A stretch of 64,000 bases of DNA from Neodiprion pinetum. Taxonomy: Eukaryota; Arthropoda; Insecta; Hymenoptera; Diprionidae. A program made the translations under genes and the position numbers. The DNA lies in contig NC_060232.1 of NCBI RefSeq assembly GCF_021155775.2, positions 1,302,001 to 1,366,000 on the forward strand, read 5' to 3'. Below, in pieces: positions 13,574 through 27,511 of this stretch. How positions within the stretch are numbered: position 1 is the stretch's first letter; every line of letters begins with the position of its first letter. The notes under the pieces are model-generated. The model worked only from the letters and a program-made list of their open reading frames with translations. It ran no database searches and was not told the DNA's origin.

Positions 13574-16500
13574 TTCAACGATCTTATTTTACACGCAATT
13601 GTGAAGGAAACCACTCCAACGCATTCTCGTTTGACACAGAAATAAAATGAACTGGAGTATTTTTGATCAGAATTGCGAATAGAATAAGACTGTTGCTAAG
13701 CACCTTTTGGAGTTTTAAGATACGTGGACTTTCGATATTTGGCGATGTATTCGACAAGTCGAAATCGACCAGGGCATCACCTTAAGACGCCCAAATGAGA
13801 ACCGAATGTTCGAGTGAAGAAAGTATGCGCCCGACGTCGGAAAACGAAATCCAACATTGTTGCAAAAACGTTGCATTTGATCGAATAATTTTTTCTCCTC
13901 TTTGCCCAAAGTAAATATATTACATCACCTCCGAAATGAGTACTGAATTATTCGTTTGTACAGACATACTACTTAGTATCGTAAAATCAAATATTTCGTA
14001 CATTCTATCCAGAAAATCAAATCTGAAAATATACGTAGTACCGATGATAATAATTTGTACAAATCGAATAAATATTCGGTTAACCGTTATACAACATGAG
14101 TATAAGGCAGGAATTTATTTAATTCAACCAAATTTTGCTTCGGAATTAAAACAAACTTTGTTTTTCTGATTGAACTGGCGACTTCTATTTAGATTTGAAT
14201 TCCTGGATTTACTTTGATCCTCTATAAAGTCAACTTTTCATTTCTGTTATTATTCAAAACTGGGGTGATTCTACAAACAATTCGATTTCAGTCAGGACGA
14301 TTATTGGTGTACTTGACACACGGTCCAATCTGACACCAACGTAAAATCGTTCCACGTTCCTTGACTCGATTTCTACGTATAAAATATATTTTCTCCGTTA
14401 CACGTACAATAATTGTTCACCTCATCTTTCCTTCGTTCCTGTATTTTCCGATCATTTTCTTCCCTCCTCAATTCTCGATTCAACAAGTGATTACGATCGG
14501 CATGAGAAGGCGGTATTTTCTGTACATATGTAACCTAGGACATAGAATATAAGGTATTGAAAAGGCACGATACCCAAGTTCGCGTGCATCACGCTCGCCT
14601 GCTCGCTTCGTTCGCCTCGCCTCGCCTCTCGTTTTATCTCCATAGTTGTTAACATCGGCACACAGTTTGCAAACCGTCATGTTTACACGATCAACAGGCT
14701 AAACATCTTAATCGTTAATCGTACGTGACACAGACATTCGTCGCGACGCGACTCTCGATTGTATTTTTCACCAAATTATATACCTACCCATATCTATAAA
14801 TAAACAATCTTCAACGAGCACGATTCTCAACGGAAAACATCTCGCAGGATGCATAATGTAGGTGCGTAGGTACGTATAAGCGTGAACGTAGGCCTATGCG
14901 GGGTCGCCATGGTAACTCGATATCCATATTTCTCTCCACCCTCCGACCGAATTCCCTCCCGCCCCGGCCCTTCGCTCTTACTCTTTGTTTCACGCTCTGC
15001 GCGCAAACTCCAGCGTGTATGTAATAGCTATGTATGTGCAATGTACGGATGTAAATACCTCCGCACACCCATCGCGTCGTCTGACGATGAAACGCGCCGT
15101 TTCAACCTTGCGGAATGAAATTTGATACTTCCAAGTTTCTAGTTTTTCCACGCGTTAAAGAAAATTATTTCTATTTATTTTTCAGAAAAGATGGCGACAT
15201 TTTTCTGAATATTTTTTCGATTTCTTTTGATACACGGATATGTATCTAAAGGATATCGGCAACCGATCTCGTTCCAATCGGCAACTTTAAATTCCTCTTA
15301 AATAACAACGATCGATTATTCGCACGCTGTGTCCATATCGATAAATCAATCTCAAAGGTAAAATTTGAAAATTCTCCGTTTGCATTCGCGACCACGTTTC
15401 TTTTCCTTTTTTTCTTTTTACTTTTCTTTTGTGCGATACACGGAGCATCCAGGAAGGAGGAGAAGGAGAGAACGGGATGATTCCAAGAGGTAACAAACGA
15501 CGGGGCGTCAGTTTCGTCGTTGGGAAGAGGAGATGAAGAGGAGATGAAGAGAAGAAAAGGGAGAGAGAGAGGAAAGAGAGAATGGGCCCTATCTCTACGG
15601 GTCTGCATGGGATCGGTGATGCGGGAGGAGCCAAAATACAATATTTATGTTTATGCCGCGGCGTGTTGAGGCTCGGTATTTAAGTTGTGTAAATCCAATA
15701 TAAACGCCAAACGTGCAATAAATAACAACGTCGGTTCGTTCGTTGCGGTCGGGGCAGCACGGAGAGCTTTTTCGAGGAACGGGAACCTATAAGGGGTCCC
15801 AAAACCCAGGCGTTATACCTGCAAGGCCCGCGCATATCCAGCATCCTCCCTCCTCCAAGTCCCGAGGGCCTTACACCTCTCCCTCTCTGTCCCTCTTCCT
15901 TTTCCTTATCCTCTTCCTCTTCCTCCCCTTCTTTGCCGAACACGACCGCGTGCACATGGATGCGCGCACAAGTGTAAGAAACAAGGAGAGGCGAGAGATT
16001 GCCGGATAATTTTTCAAGCCCCGAGAGTAACGGAACACCGCGTCGTCGTTATTTTATGCTCGTAAAAGTTTTTAGTATGTACACGAAAACTGTAATACAT
16101 GCGTAACGAGTCGATAAAATGGAGAGTCGAAATTTAAGCTTTGCAAAGTTTTGAACCGGGGTAGGTAAGCGTATACGTACATGGGTGTCAGAGTTGGGCT
16201 TCGTTTGAAAGCAACGTTTCTCACGATTTTCCGCTTCTACTCGAAAAACGAAATTGTTTTGTACGTAGAAAGAAGTATATCGTATTTTCCGTTAAGGATA
16301 TCTTTTGAAAAGCTCACTCTCGGAACTCCTCCACATTTGAAAAACCTGAGGGAAATATCGTTTTTTTTTTTCGTTCGATTTCGAGAAAAATTCTAACCTT
16401 CGACTCAAAGTTGACAATTTTATGTAAAGGTTCGTCTTTCGAAGTCTTTTAGAAGGCTGAACAAATATTGACTAGACGGCAAAATTTCGAATTACACTTT

Positions 16501-16948
16501 TGCACGGAATTTAATTCTTTGCACAAAGTTCTTCCTACAGGATAAAATCGTATAGTTTAACGCGATTTACTTTTATGTGGCAACAATTTGAAAAAGAAAG
16601 TGACATCATTTTTCCCAGTGATATTAAAATGGCGAAAATTCAAATTCCACCAATTAGAGATATCATCGTTTCTTCGTCGAAGATTTCAAATGAGTGTTTC
16701 AAGTGGAGTCTCGGAAAGAGGAAAAAAAGAGAAAGAAAAAATATATATATGTATGTCTATTCCAAACGCAACAGTCTATAATGCAAGTATATATTATAAT
16801 ACACGTATGTCTATAAATTACGCATCTTCCAATTATGATAATTCGATATAATTGCGAACCGATAATTAATAATCGGTGATTAGATCACATAAACTTGCTT
16901 GCCGGATGCTTCTATAGGAGTAAAAAATATATAGAAGCATGACTTATA

Positions 16949-17310
16949 TAGGGTGGCCATAAATTTTTGTGAAAAAAATTCCATAACATATCCGGAATTC
17001 CCATGACTTATAAAACCTAGTTTTCCCTGACATTTTTCGAGTTCTAACAATAAGTTACTAGAACCTAAATCGTTCAGCTTATCGACTCTATAATATTCGA
17101 TTGAAATTCAATACGAATCGAAGAAACATGTTATGTATGTATACAAGAAAGAAAAGAAAGAAAAAAAAAAGAAAAAAAAACCGGTCAAAGCCAATCAGTT
17201 TTCTCGACAAAAACCAAGTAAACTTATTGCCTTAAAAAAATCATTCCTAATTCCCACGATAAAAAAACTGATATTTTCACTAGTTTTTCCAGATGTGTGC
17301 GACCACCCTG
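16949..17310. mobile_element. inverted-repeat element, CAGGGTGNCCA family, copy 1
   Basis: It starts TAGGGTGGCCATAAATTTTT and ends GACCACCCTG (inverted). The interior contains CTAGTTTTCCCTGACATTTT and CTAAATCGTTCAGCTTATCG, shared with 29601-29922. About 360 bp, no coding capacity. Confidence 0.65.
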
Positions 17311-17427
17311 CTTACACTAATTTCCAGATTGCACAGATCAAGGCACCTACAAGCAAAATCATCCTTTCGCTGCACTCTGCGCGTCCCCCCAAAACCCGGC
17401 TTCTTATCCCTCTCCCTGCAACGGTTG

Positions 17428-17503
17428 ACCAGGGTGTCCAGCGCGTCCCTGGCACATGTGAATTCCCCGACATTTCCCGGTCTTCCAGATTTCCCCGACA
17501 GCT
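17428..17503. mobile_element. fragment of the CAGGGTGNCCA family
   Basis: It contains ACCAGGGTGTCCA followed within 30-60 bases by CCCCGACATTTCCCGGTCTT and CCAGATTTCCCCGACAG, the terminal and subterminal motifs of this family. It has no clear right end. Confidence 0.45.
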
Positions 17504-18876
17504 ATAAGACAGCCCGTGAACGCTCTTCCGGGCATAAATGCCAGGGCGTCTAATCGTCGATTGTGCGACGTCAACGGCCGCAACGAACGTTGATAGATGC
17601 TCGCACCCACGGTGCTTCATGGTGTTTTGCGACGTTGTTGTGTAGGTATAGACGACGCGGCTTATACCGTATATAGGACGCAGGCAGGTGCGCTGCGGCG
17701 GGACCGATTAGACTCGATGGGAGAAGGGGAAGCAGGCTGCATGGGGTGCGGGCTGCTGCACGGTTATAGCCATATAATTGCGGCGATTCGTTAAACCTCG
17801 GGGAACCGTTTAGTTACATCGAAAATTTCCGGTCAGATAGACTTTAAACCGCAATTCTATTAAACGATGCGATCCCCCCGCCGCCTCGCCGCCCGCTGCA
17901 CGATATCGATGCTTATAACACAGAACCACTTCCCCATGCGTGACCGCGGTATCGATATATAATATATAATAACACCCCCTAATAAATATACGGGGTTCAT
18001 AGCCCTGCAGCCGCATCGAGACTTGCAGCGCCTGTATCATAAATATATATATATATATTTATACATATCTATATTATACATATAATGATATCAAATTTTT
18101 TTCATCATTTTCCGTCATAATCGACACCGTGCAGCTGTGAAATATTGTAATTATTAATTGAGAGTCTGCGCAATATATATATATATATATATAATTTCGG
18201 AGTAACGATTCGGTAAAACTTTCGAAATTTCGACATCTCCTTAATATTATAAACTGCAGGCATATTGCTAGGTGCAGGATATGTATAACTAAAAATTGTG
18301 AAACGGTATGGATTATGCGAAAAACTGAAAAAACTGCAAGGAATTCATTAAAAAAAAAAAAAAAGAGTATAAGGGATTACGCATTACACTCCATCTCGAA
18401 TACATATCCGAAGTATCATACTTTACACCCATAAAATCAGAGGTACAAAATATAACATGAATACGTACAAAGTGGCGAAGACGAGATGAACACTCAACAC
18501 GGGGGTGATCGGAGTGTCGCTCTGTAGTTATACACGATACGACGTCCTACCTACATATATAATCGAAAAAAGTGTACGGAGGGGGCGGGGGGGTTGATGA
18601 GTGGAGAACAATGGCAAAGCAAGGGGATAAAAAACATACTGTTAGGTATTAGTGTGCACGTCTCTTCATCGTAATACCCCCCCGGAGAATATACGTTATA
18701 GGTATCCAAGTTTATAGCACCGAAACTACGACAAGCATATTTCCGAGTTCTGTACATGTAAGTAATAACGAGAGATAAATAATCCCCCCCCCCCCCCAAA
18801 GAGTAGCGACATGCGGCGAGCGGCACACCGGTAAAGTGGAGGAAGCGTAGTAACAAGGGTCTCAAATACTTCTATA

Positions 18877-18880
<4 letters not shown>

Positions 18881-18922
<42 letters not shown>
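18881..18922. repeat. (TC)21 microsatellite
   Basis: Uninterrupted dinucleotide run of 42 bases. Confidence 0.95.
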
Positions 18923-18925
<3 letters not shown>

Positions 18926-19182
18926 ATCTCCCTGCACATTTTTCTCGCATCTCTTCCCGTAACCGGAGAGAAGAATATTGTTCTCGTGAGTAGGCGACAA
19001 TTACAGCCTCGCTAATGGTCGCTGTATTCCCGACACCATCGTCAATGGTTGTGGATATCCAGCCCGTGCGTACTCCGCCGTTTGCCCCCGCCCCTCCAAG
19101 ACGACGTATTAGCGTTCATGGTGACGAGAACCGATTGCTTCCACCATACGCACCGGACGAGGCAGAGTAAGGAATGAAGGTG

Positions 19183-19295
19183 GGAAGGAAGGAAGGAAGG
19201 AAGGAAGGATAAGCGTTGTCCCTCGCCGTTCGAGGATGACATTAATAAGAAGCGAGGGCGCGGAGATGAGATGAGATGAGATGAGATGAGATGAG
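19183..19295. repeat. (GGAA)n and (GATGA)n tracts
   Basis: GGAA tetramers at 19183-19209, then, after 53 bases, pentamers of GATGA at 19263-19295 grading into GAGAG. Confidence 0.9.
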
Positions 19296-19918
19296 GCGAG
19301 GAGAGGAGAGGAGAGATGAGAAGAAGGAAAAACTCTAAAGACCGACTTTACACAAGAGGATAAAAGGATGCGTGTAGTACCGCGGTACTACGGTGCTTTT
19401 AAACGACGAACGAACCTCGCTGCCGGATCGCTCGACGCATTACAAAACGTGAGTGGGCCGTATCATCTATCTGCGGAGAGGGAGTTTGAAGATGAATACA
19501 TCACGTATTTAGAGAAAATGCAGGAATGTTGCAAAGAGGTGGGGAGGGGGAGGAGGAGGGGGAGGAGGAGGAGGAGGAGGAGGACGAAAAGCGAAAAGAG
19601 AGGCATTATCTAAATGCGCGACACTCTTCGGTTACACACGTTATCCACCCACGCCCCCTCCCCTCCCCGCCCCGACATTTTGCACCGCTCTTTGTCTCTC
19701 CTCTATATCCATCCATCTTTACTTGTATGCATTATATATAACACATATATGGAGATATTTATCTCACGCGATGCGTAACTTGGGATTCTCTGTCAATTAT
19801 CGACTATCAAGACCATCGGCACGGGAGAATTTCCAAAACTTGTACTACACGAATAGAAAAATATTGTAGATTTTACATTTTCGGTGGTAAATATATGTAA
19901 ATATATATAAATATAATC

Positions 19919-20237
19919 GGTCACTTGGGGTGATTTTCACGCCAAACATTTTTCAAACTCTTCGCAGAGTCTCTTATTGTCAGTCATGGAAACGGGCCTC
20001 GTGGCGTCGTTCTTCGTGCAAGATAAAGGACTATTTTTTTAAATATTTTTGGCACTTTCGTTAACTTTTTCCGATGTTTTAAAATATTGAAATAATCAAC
20101 TTTGGTTGGTAAAACTGATGGAACTTTTGCCGCGATTCTCAAACAATATTTGGAAACTTGTTTTTTTCCAAGATTTTTAAAACTCCAATTTTCAGCAAAA
20201 ACGTCACTTTTGGGTTGAATTTCACCCAATGTGATCG
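19919..20237. mobile_element. inverted-repeat element with GGTCACTTGGGGTGA ends
   Basis: The left end is GGTCACTTGGGGTGATTTTC and the right end AATTTCACCCAATGTGATCG. Inverted, the right end reads GATCACATTGGGTGAAATT, matching most of the left end. About 319 bp, AT-rich interior, and the minus-strand open frame across it has no known domain. A MITE-like element is the simplest reading. Confidence 0.5.
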
Positions 20238-21649
20238 TTATCCTCGTCTCTCGTTTAGACGATGTTTTTTCGACGGCTAGTAGAGACGCGTGCATGCATA
20301 CCTATGCACGTGATATACGGCAGGCCGAAAGTAGTAGCTTCACCTCTAGCGATGTTTAACAACCGCACACCATAAGCTGCGCGAAGCGCGCTCTTCGAAG
20401 CCTTGTCGGAAGTATTTTTCACGGTAGTGCAAAAGAAGTCTGCTCGAAGGACGTAGCAGCGTTATGACGAACGATATAACCGTAATTCACCCTGGACGTT
20501 ACGTGCAAAATCGTTTCGAAATCATCTCCTTCTCGTTGTCAAGGCTGTTAAAAACGGTGGATTAATGGGGCCTAAGTGGCATCGTCGATTTTGCAATTAG
20601 CTTTTTTGAACCGCAAAGATTACGGCCTATGGTGATCTCGCGTCAAGCAGTTGAGCGCAAAAACTGTACAAGGAGCACGTTTCGCTCAAACGGGTGAATT
20701 GACAAAACTTGTCAGAGCGATCGTACACGTTAGGTTTAATTTTTGTACCACTTTCGTCGCTGGTGTTCCTTTAGCACCAAAGTGTCATTGGTTTCTGGGA
20801 TGCCCAAGATGGAGTAATCGATGATCTTGCAATGCGATTCGTAGAAAGTCCCACCCGCAGGGTTTTGGAACTTATAAAACACTAGTGCCCTCTTATTTTG
20901 GAAAAAGATTTGTATGCGTGAAGTTCGTGTTCCTTGCATAGTCTCCGTGAGGATGAGGTTGAGGGTTGGAAGGAGAAGAAGATGACGAAGAAAAAGAAGA
21001 CGACGAAGAGCAGCGAGGCGAAGCAAACCGAAGCTAAAGGCGAGTCGGGAATGAAGAAAGACCGCGCGCGTGGTTGTTGGTAAAATTTGAAGGATGCGTA
21101 TAAGTATAGCTAAAAAGGCAGTCGGTCGGAGAGGCGCGCGCGCGCCAACGGCGCAATGCGCATCGCACCGCGAACTCGAAGAGGCATCGTCGTCCGAGAA
21201 TTGCCAGAGGGCGCTAATGTAACGAGGCATGTAACGAAGAAAAACGCATCATGCTCGCTTGCAGCGTAAACGGAACCACCGCCATCATCACGGTGCGTAA
21301 GTCGACTTCTTCGGTCTACCTACCCGTAATATAAACGTGTTCCCGTGATACCGCGTATCATATATTATACATACCATAGTCAAAATATGTCGCACGCTGG
21401 CGATGACTTGGCGTTACAGCGACGCCTTGTTCAAAAATTAGTCACGTCTGATTATGGTTACGTGACGAATACACACTGTCAGAAAATTCACGGTGCCGAT
21501 AAAAGTCCACGCCGATTAGTGTAAGATTAAGCGTCATCGGTGTAAGTCGTTCGATTCTTGACACCAACTGGTCTGAGAATCAACACCCAAAATAGTGCGG
21601 ACTTCTCTGGAATATTTTCGGTGCTAGATCTAACACCGCATTTCTAACG

Positions 21650-22265
21650 GTGTAGGGGTGTTCTGTATCTGAAATCTCGGGTACTTAAACTCGGCTTCGG
21701 GACGGATTTTTTGTAAACCTCGAAATCTTTGGGTAGTCCGAAATCTTCTGGTACCCGGCACGAAGGTAATCCATTTTACCCGACTCGACCCAGAGAATTT
21801 CAGTACCCGCACACCCTTGTAATGGTCGATGGTAAAATCATTTAACGACGATGTGCTAATGACGCAGATATGAAAGAAGTCGAGAGTATATTTCTCGGTA
21901 AGCCTCTAGTCCGATTTTTTGAGAATAGAACCTCTGGAATTCGTAATTTCAGGCGGCTACGAAATTGCTGTCCTTCGGATTGTCCGAGATTTCGGAACTA
22001 ACATAAGAAATTTTCGAAAATCTCTGTTCGGTTTAGTAATCCCGGTATTTTTGGAGAAGCGAGAACAGCAGTGACCAAAATTTTCAAAAACTCTACAATT
22101 TTCGGTAAGCCCGAGATTTTCGGGGAAGTCGGGATTTTTAGGTAACTCGAGATTTACGGGTACCAGAAATTTTTCGATAATCCGAAATTTCCGAGTACCC
22201 GAAAGTAATCCATTCTACCAGACTCGACCCGACCCGAAGAATTTCAGTACCTGCACACACCCAGT
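21650..22265. repeat. degenerate repeat with internal direct copies
   Basis: Blocks at 21764-21817 and 22201-22262 share TAATCCATT.TACC, GACTCGACC, GAATTTCAGTACC and GCACAC in the same order. Between them are many variants of TCGGGTA and CCGAAATTT. It looks like an old transposable-element remnant or decayed satellite; the class is not determined. Confidence 0.55.
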
Positions 22266-22882
22266 GATGAATAATGATGATCGGATAACGAAGCGAGGAA
22301 GATGATTCGTGTAATACCTATTTTTAAATATCCAAGTATTATCAATTGAATAAATATATCGACGAGGATGATAATCGAAAATTCATTATCCCGGAAGATT
22401 TGAACTTGTATAACAAAAGTCAGTACCTATGTAATTGAAATCAGAAAAAAGCGGTCATATTTTGCAAACTCAATACACTTCAAGGTCCTTCGAAATCCAG
22501 AGAAAAGTGTTCGATGTTTTGACACCAGATTCTGATTCAGCATGTAGCGATAGTTACTGAGCTAAAAATAAACGATGCACCGATTAATCGAATCAAAAAA
22601 AATAATCGAACAAATCTCGATTGAATCGATAAAAATAAATTGATTATTTGAATATGAAATGAAAATTTCGTAAATTTCAGCACGCAGTCTTGGCAGCGGA
22701 AAAGTTTAATAATAATTTATAGTTTCGATTAATAGTTTTCAAAAAATCGATAATTCCGCGTCATTCTTATCAGCATATCCAAAGAGATATATAAGTATGC
22801 TGGTCTAGTCCACCGGGAAAGGTACTTAAATTGTTTTCTCAAATACGGCTGTGTAATCAACGATCAGAGGGGATCGCGTGGA

Positions 22883-22999
22883 ATGAACAAGGAGAAACTC
22901 GAACGCAGAAAGGAGTACGCCCGACCACCATGGATCGTCCACGTCTACGGGGATAAGGTGCACCACACCCCGCGTAGTCGCGATTGTCGGTTGTTTTAA
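22883..22999 (+). CDS. small open reading frame, unknown
   Basis: A 38-codon frame runs from ATG to TAA and reads MNKEKLERRKEYARPPWIVH then VYGDKVHHTPRSRDCRLF. Its composition (mixed charged and aromatic residues, GC-rich codons) differs from the low-complexity frames around it, but no family is recognised and no ribosome-loading evidence is visible. It lies within pan intron 3 on the opposite strand. It may be chance. Confidence 0.15.
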   Translation: MNKEKLERRKEYARPPWIVHVYGDKVHHTPRSRDCRLF

Positions 23000-24889
23000 T
23001 TAACACCACGTTAGGCTAGACCGGATTTCGAATGGTGCGCGTTGCGTGGGTGCCGGGTATGCCGGTTGCGTTCGCTGGTGGAGTTGGAAGTAGTGGAGGA
23101 GGAGGCCTCCGCTTCTTTTCTCTCACTCTCGCCTCTCTCGCGCGAGATACAACTCGAGAAGAGAGATGAGAGAAGAACGAACGAACGAACGAACGCTCGG
23201 CGATAACAACGATACCGTTGTCTCGCGCAGCTGTTGCCACCGACCTCCCGTTGTCGGTCGTATCTTTCGCTTCTTCTATTTTTTTTTTTTTTTCCTTCTT
23301 ATTCCCTCTCTTTTTCTCTCTTCCTCGCTTCATCTCTTTCCCTGATTTAAACTAAAAGTGAATAAAAAAAAAAAAAAAAATAGATAAAACCAACGAAGTT
23401 TGCTATTTCTTTGAAAACGATAGCGCTTTTTTTTATCATTCCATTTTCTGTTTCTTCTGCTCATTTTCCCCTGGGTTATACATTTCACAGAGATGATACA
23501 TTTCTTTTTCTACCATCGTCCGACGGTGTCCACCTGTCATATGTGTGCGCCTGTGTGCGTGCGTGTGTGCGTGCATCTGTGTGTGACGTATATTATTTAG
23601 CATCGCGTCCGGAGGCGTTAAAAATTGTCTTGTTAAACACGGAAGTTATTTTTCCATCGTCGCCCCGTACATGCACCGCATGATGCACAAACAGCATCGC
23701 TATCGAGTCAAAGAAGATTCCGACTAATTATTATCGCACCACGAGACTGCACCACGCGGTCTCGATCAATTTTCATTTGAATCACCGTCTACATGTGTGT
23801 AGATAGATTATACGCAAAATGATGAAACGCACAATTTTATTGAAATATATACAATTCCATATTTTAGCAAGGTTATTATTATTCTTATTTTTATTATTAT
23901 TATACATCGTATATCACGCCAGACGGAGAAGAGAGATTAGAACTGCGTCGAGATTTGATAATAATAGTGATCAAAGAATAAGACGAAAATCAGAAAATTA
24001 CAATATACGACGGTATCAGAGAACAGAAAAAAAAATCCGTCAGTTGTCGATAAATCGTAGTCAATAATTAAAGATTCTACCTATTATGATCACGCGCTTG
24101 GAACGTCATAATGTGATAACACGATAGACGTAATGATGAAATTCTCCTACATGATTAAACCCATTACATATAAAGACTGAAGAAAGGGAATGAAAAAACA
24201 AACTCCCCAAAAAAAAAAAAAAAAGAAAAAGAAAAAAAAATGAAAAAGGAAGAGGAATTAATTAGCTAATGAATTAATTGAATAAAATCACTCAACAAAA
24301 GGCGAGGACGCGCGTGCTTGTTGTACCTATATGCATGTATAACTTATACTACACCTATACGTATAATAAGCCTAACTCGTTCGTTTGACTTATGACGCGA
24401 CGAAATTACTCTTCCTTCCCGTGGTCATGCGGCATGCGCGCCCGGCATATTATTCATCAGGTGTAAACGTTACACGAACACAGGCACACGCAGGCATAGT
24501 AGACGGACGGACACACGGAGATGCAAGTGCAATTTGAAACGCATTTTATTGCGTATAAATGACACTCTACTCACGCAAACGTGGCGTTTTATATAATAAA
24601 TAAATATATATATATATATACACTTTGTTTTGTTTTATTCGCGATGTGGAAGAATGTATAATTATTACATAGTTTTTTTTTTTCATTCTATTTTCATTGA
24701 ATAAGACAAGAAGTCTTGTACATATATGTATATATTCAATGACTTCACGCATAATAAGATATTCAGATTTATCTTTCCGTCATCTCTCTCTCCCTTTCTT
24801 TTTTTTTTGGTTTTCTTTTTTCAATCCACTATTCCCCCCACGTTTTCATTCACCACGTTCTCGTCCTTGTTGTCGTTGTCGTTGCTTTA

Positions 24890-24893
<4 letters not shown>

Positions 24894-24921
<28 letters not shown>
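24894..24921. repeat. (CT)14 microsatellite
   Basis: Uninterrupted CT run. Confidence 0.9.
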
Positions 24922-24924
<3 letters not shown>

Positions 24925-25665
24925 AATTTTTCCCTCGCCAATGCTTTTTCCTGACGGCGTGGTTATAATAGCGCCGCTTACCCGCTATTACCACGCCGGG
25001 CACGACGGGCACGCCTCTCTCATCGCTGGCAACCACCGCAATGCCTCGGGTACCTCCGCCGCATTTACCCTCCTTCCATCACCCCCCCCTTCACCCAGCC
25101 CTCGAGGCTGAACCGGAGGCAACCCTAACCCTGGGGGCCCCCCCCGGTCAACGAAGTTCCGCGACAGCTCGACAGGGTGCGGTTACGCCGTTTCGTTTCT
25201 CGCGATCGATAGCCTCGCGATTATCTCATCCGCTGTGCGACCTGTCGACTTGCGGAAAGAAAATTTTTTTTATTCATTGGTTTCGCCCCCCTCCCCCGAC
25301 CCTTCAACCATTTTTAAAAATCTCTTCTTTCGGGTATCGACGTTTAATTTCTGCCTGAACAGGTTTTACTTTTACTTTCAATACAATCATAATAAACCAT
25401 ACGAAAATTGTAATCAAATTCTTCGATAAATTTTTGTTCGTAAGCTTCACGTTTTTTTTTTTCCCACCACAACTTTCACTCTAATTCTTTTCAAATTTTA
25501 TTCAAGCGTATTGAGATATTTATGTAACAGAATAAGCTTGTGTTATTGTTATTGTTGATTATCGATAATCCATTGATTCGACAAATGAATATATAATCCA
25601 GCCATAAAAATGCGGCTAATGGTTCCGAACGCGCCTTTAATCTGACGTAGCCGTCGTCGTAGTCC

Positions 25666-25670
<5 letters not shown>

Positions 25671-25716
<46 letters not shown>
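25671..25716. repeat. (TC)23 microsatellite
   Basis: Uninterrupted TC run of 46 bases followed by TTTC-rich pyrimidine sequence. Confidence 0.95.
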
Positions 25717-25718
<2 letters not shown>

Positions 25719-27453
25719 TCTTTCTTTCTCACTTTCTTTCTCTTCGGCACGGTCCTCTCTCTTTATCCGACTATACACGCGTCTTTCTCTGAGGCTCGCG
25801 GGCTTGCATGTAGAATAAACCCTGTGATGCAGGCTGCAGGCCAGCCAGCGAGCCAAGGCTGGACTTGCTTTTGCTTGCCACGGTTGGTGAGACGTGTAGT
25901 GGCTGCTGCTGCTGCTGCTGATGCACAATTACACACACAGACACAGGCAAGAAGACTCACACAAAATATCTCGACCGGAGAGACCAACTTCTCTCGTACT
26001 AATAGCTTACCGCCTCGCTATTTCTATTACAAACAAGAATACAACCCCACCTGTATTATATACGTATTATAAATTACGTATATACGCGTCCGTCCGTGCA
26101 TACATGTATATATATATATAAAGTAAAGGTATTTCTCTCCTATATACATACGGTGCATACCTGTTGCCATACATAAGTCTGTATGTAATATATACCTCGA
26201 TGGCTAACCAATCCTCCTCCCTACTTTTCGTATTGTGTTTTTACATCGCACGGTATTATATGTATTATATAAAGCCTAGGTGAAATATTAGGCCCGACAT
26301 ACACGTATACTTAGTAATATATGTAGTATGTTAGCCTGCTGCCGAAAGCCGCGCGAACTCTTTTTTTTTCCTTTCTATTTTTGCTTGAATTTAAATTTTC
26401 TTTTTTTCTTTTTTTCACTTACTTCTAATCATTTCATATATATAACGCATATCCCTAATCTTTTAATACATATAACGTATGTAATTATTCGATAGTGGTT
26501 TTTGATTTTCATTCAAGGTATATGCATATTTTTAGATGTTTCAAGTTAAAGAAATCAAAATTGTCTTTTGCTTGAGAATAATTTTGAAACCGGGTATACG
26601 ATCTTGTATACCTACAAATAGAGTATACGCTAGGTTATACAGCGCGTAGATACATACACGACAGATACTTGAAGAATCCAGCACGGAAATTTACGACCTG
26701 CACTTCCGGTATGTGATGGACATACACGTACCTACCTATAGTGTAGAGATTCCGTGGTATTTCGTCAAGCCGATAGATAAACTGTGTACGTATAACGTAT
26801 ACAATACTGATATACAACCAAATACGACGCGCGTTCCTTAATCAACCAATATACATGTATATATATATACAATATACGCAAAGCTTCCGTTAGACATTCT
26901 TTTAACATGTACATAATATATATGTGTATATATATAAACATGTATACAATCGGATCCAAATTAATCACGATGTAAAGAGAGAGGAAATGTGATGGAAAAT
27001 ATTTATACGAATTTTAATTCAACTCAATTGATTTTTTCTGTCTTTCTTTTTTGTCTTTCGTTACCACAAATTTTGTCCTTTCTTCATTTTTTTTTTTTTA
27101 TCAATTGCTATTCAAGCAGCACCACTTCAACATATTACGACAGTCGATATAATAAATCCTTCGCGGAATCAGGTCAGACACGATCTAATTGTTTCTTGCA
27201 AAAAGTAACGAAACGAAGGGAAAAAAAAAACAAGAAAAAGAAAAGAAATTGAGATAAAACTCAGTTTTCGTATACGGCGAGAACCGAGGTTTATTGTACA
27301 ACACCATGACCAAAGCGATAAGAATTTCAGAGAAGAGAACATAATCGTAGTGCGTCGTTGAAAGTAGCGCGCGAAGCCGTGTGTGCGTGATGTCGAGTAT
27401 GTGTGATGATATACGTATAGATGTACGAACGATATTTGCATGCCGCGTGTTTG

Positions 27454-27457
<4 letters not shown>

Positions 27458-27510
<53 letters not shown>
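27458..27510. repeat. (TAA)n microsatellite
   Basis: About 17 uninterrupted AAT/TAA units. Confidence 0.95.

Positions 27511-27511
<1 letters not shown>

Noticed and set aside
20736..21230. 164-codon minus-strand open frame
   Set aside because: The middle is Leu/Arg-rich from a GAA/GACGAA-type tract, there is no recognised domain and no splice or conservation clue; probably chance.
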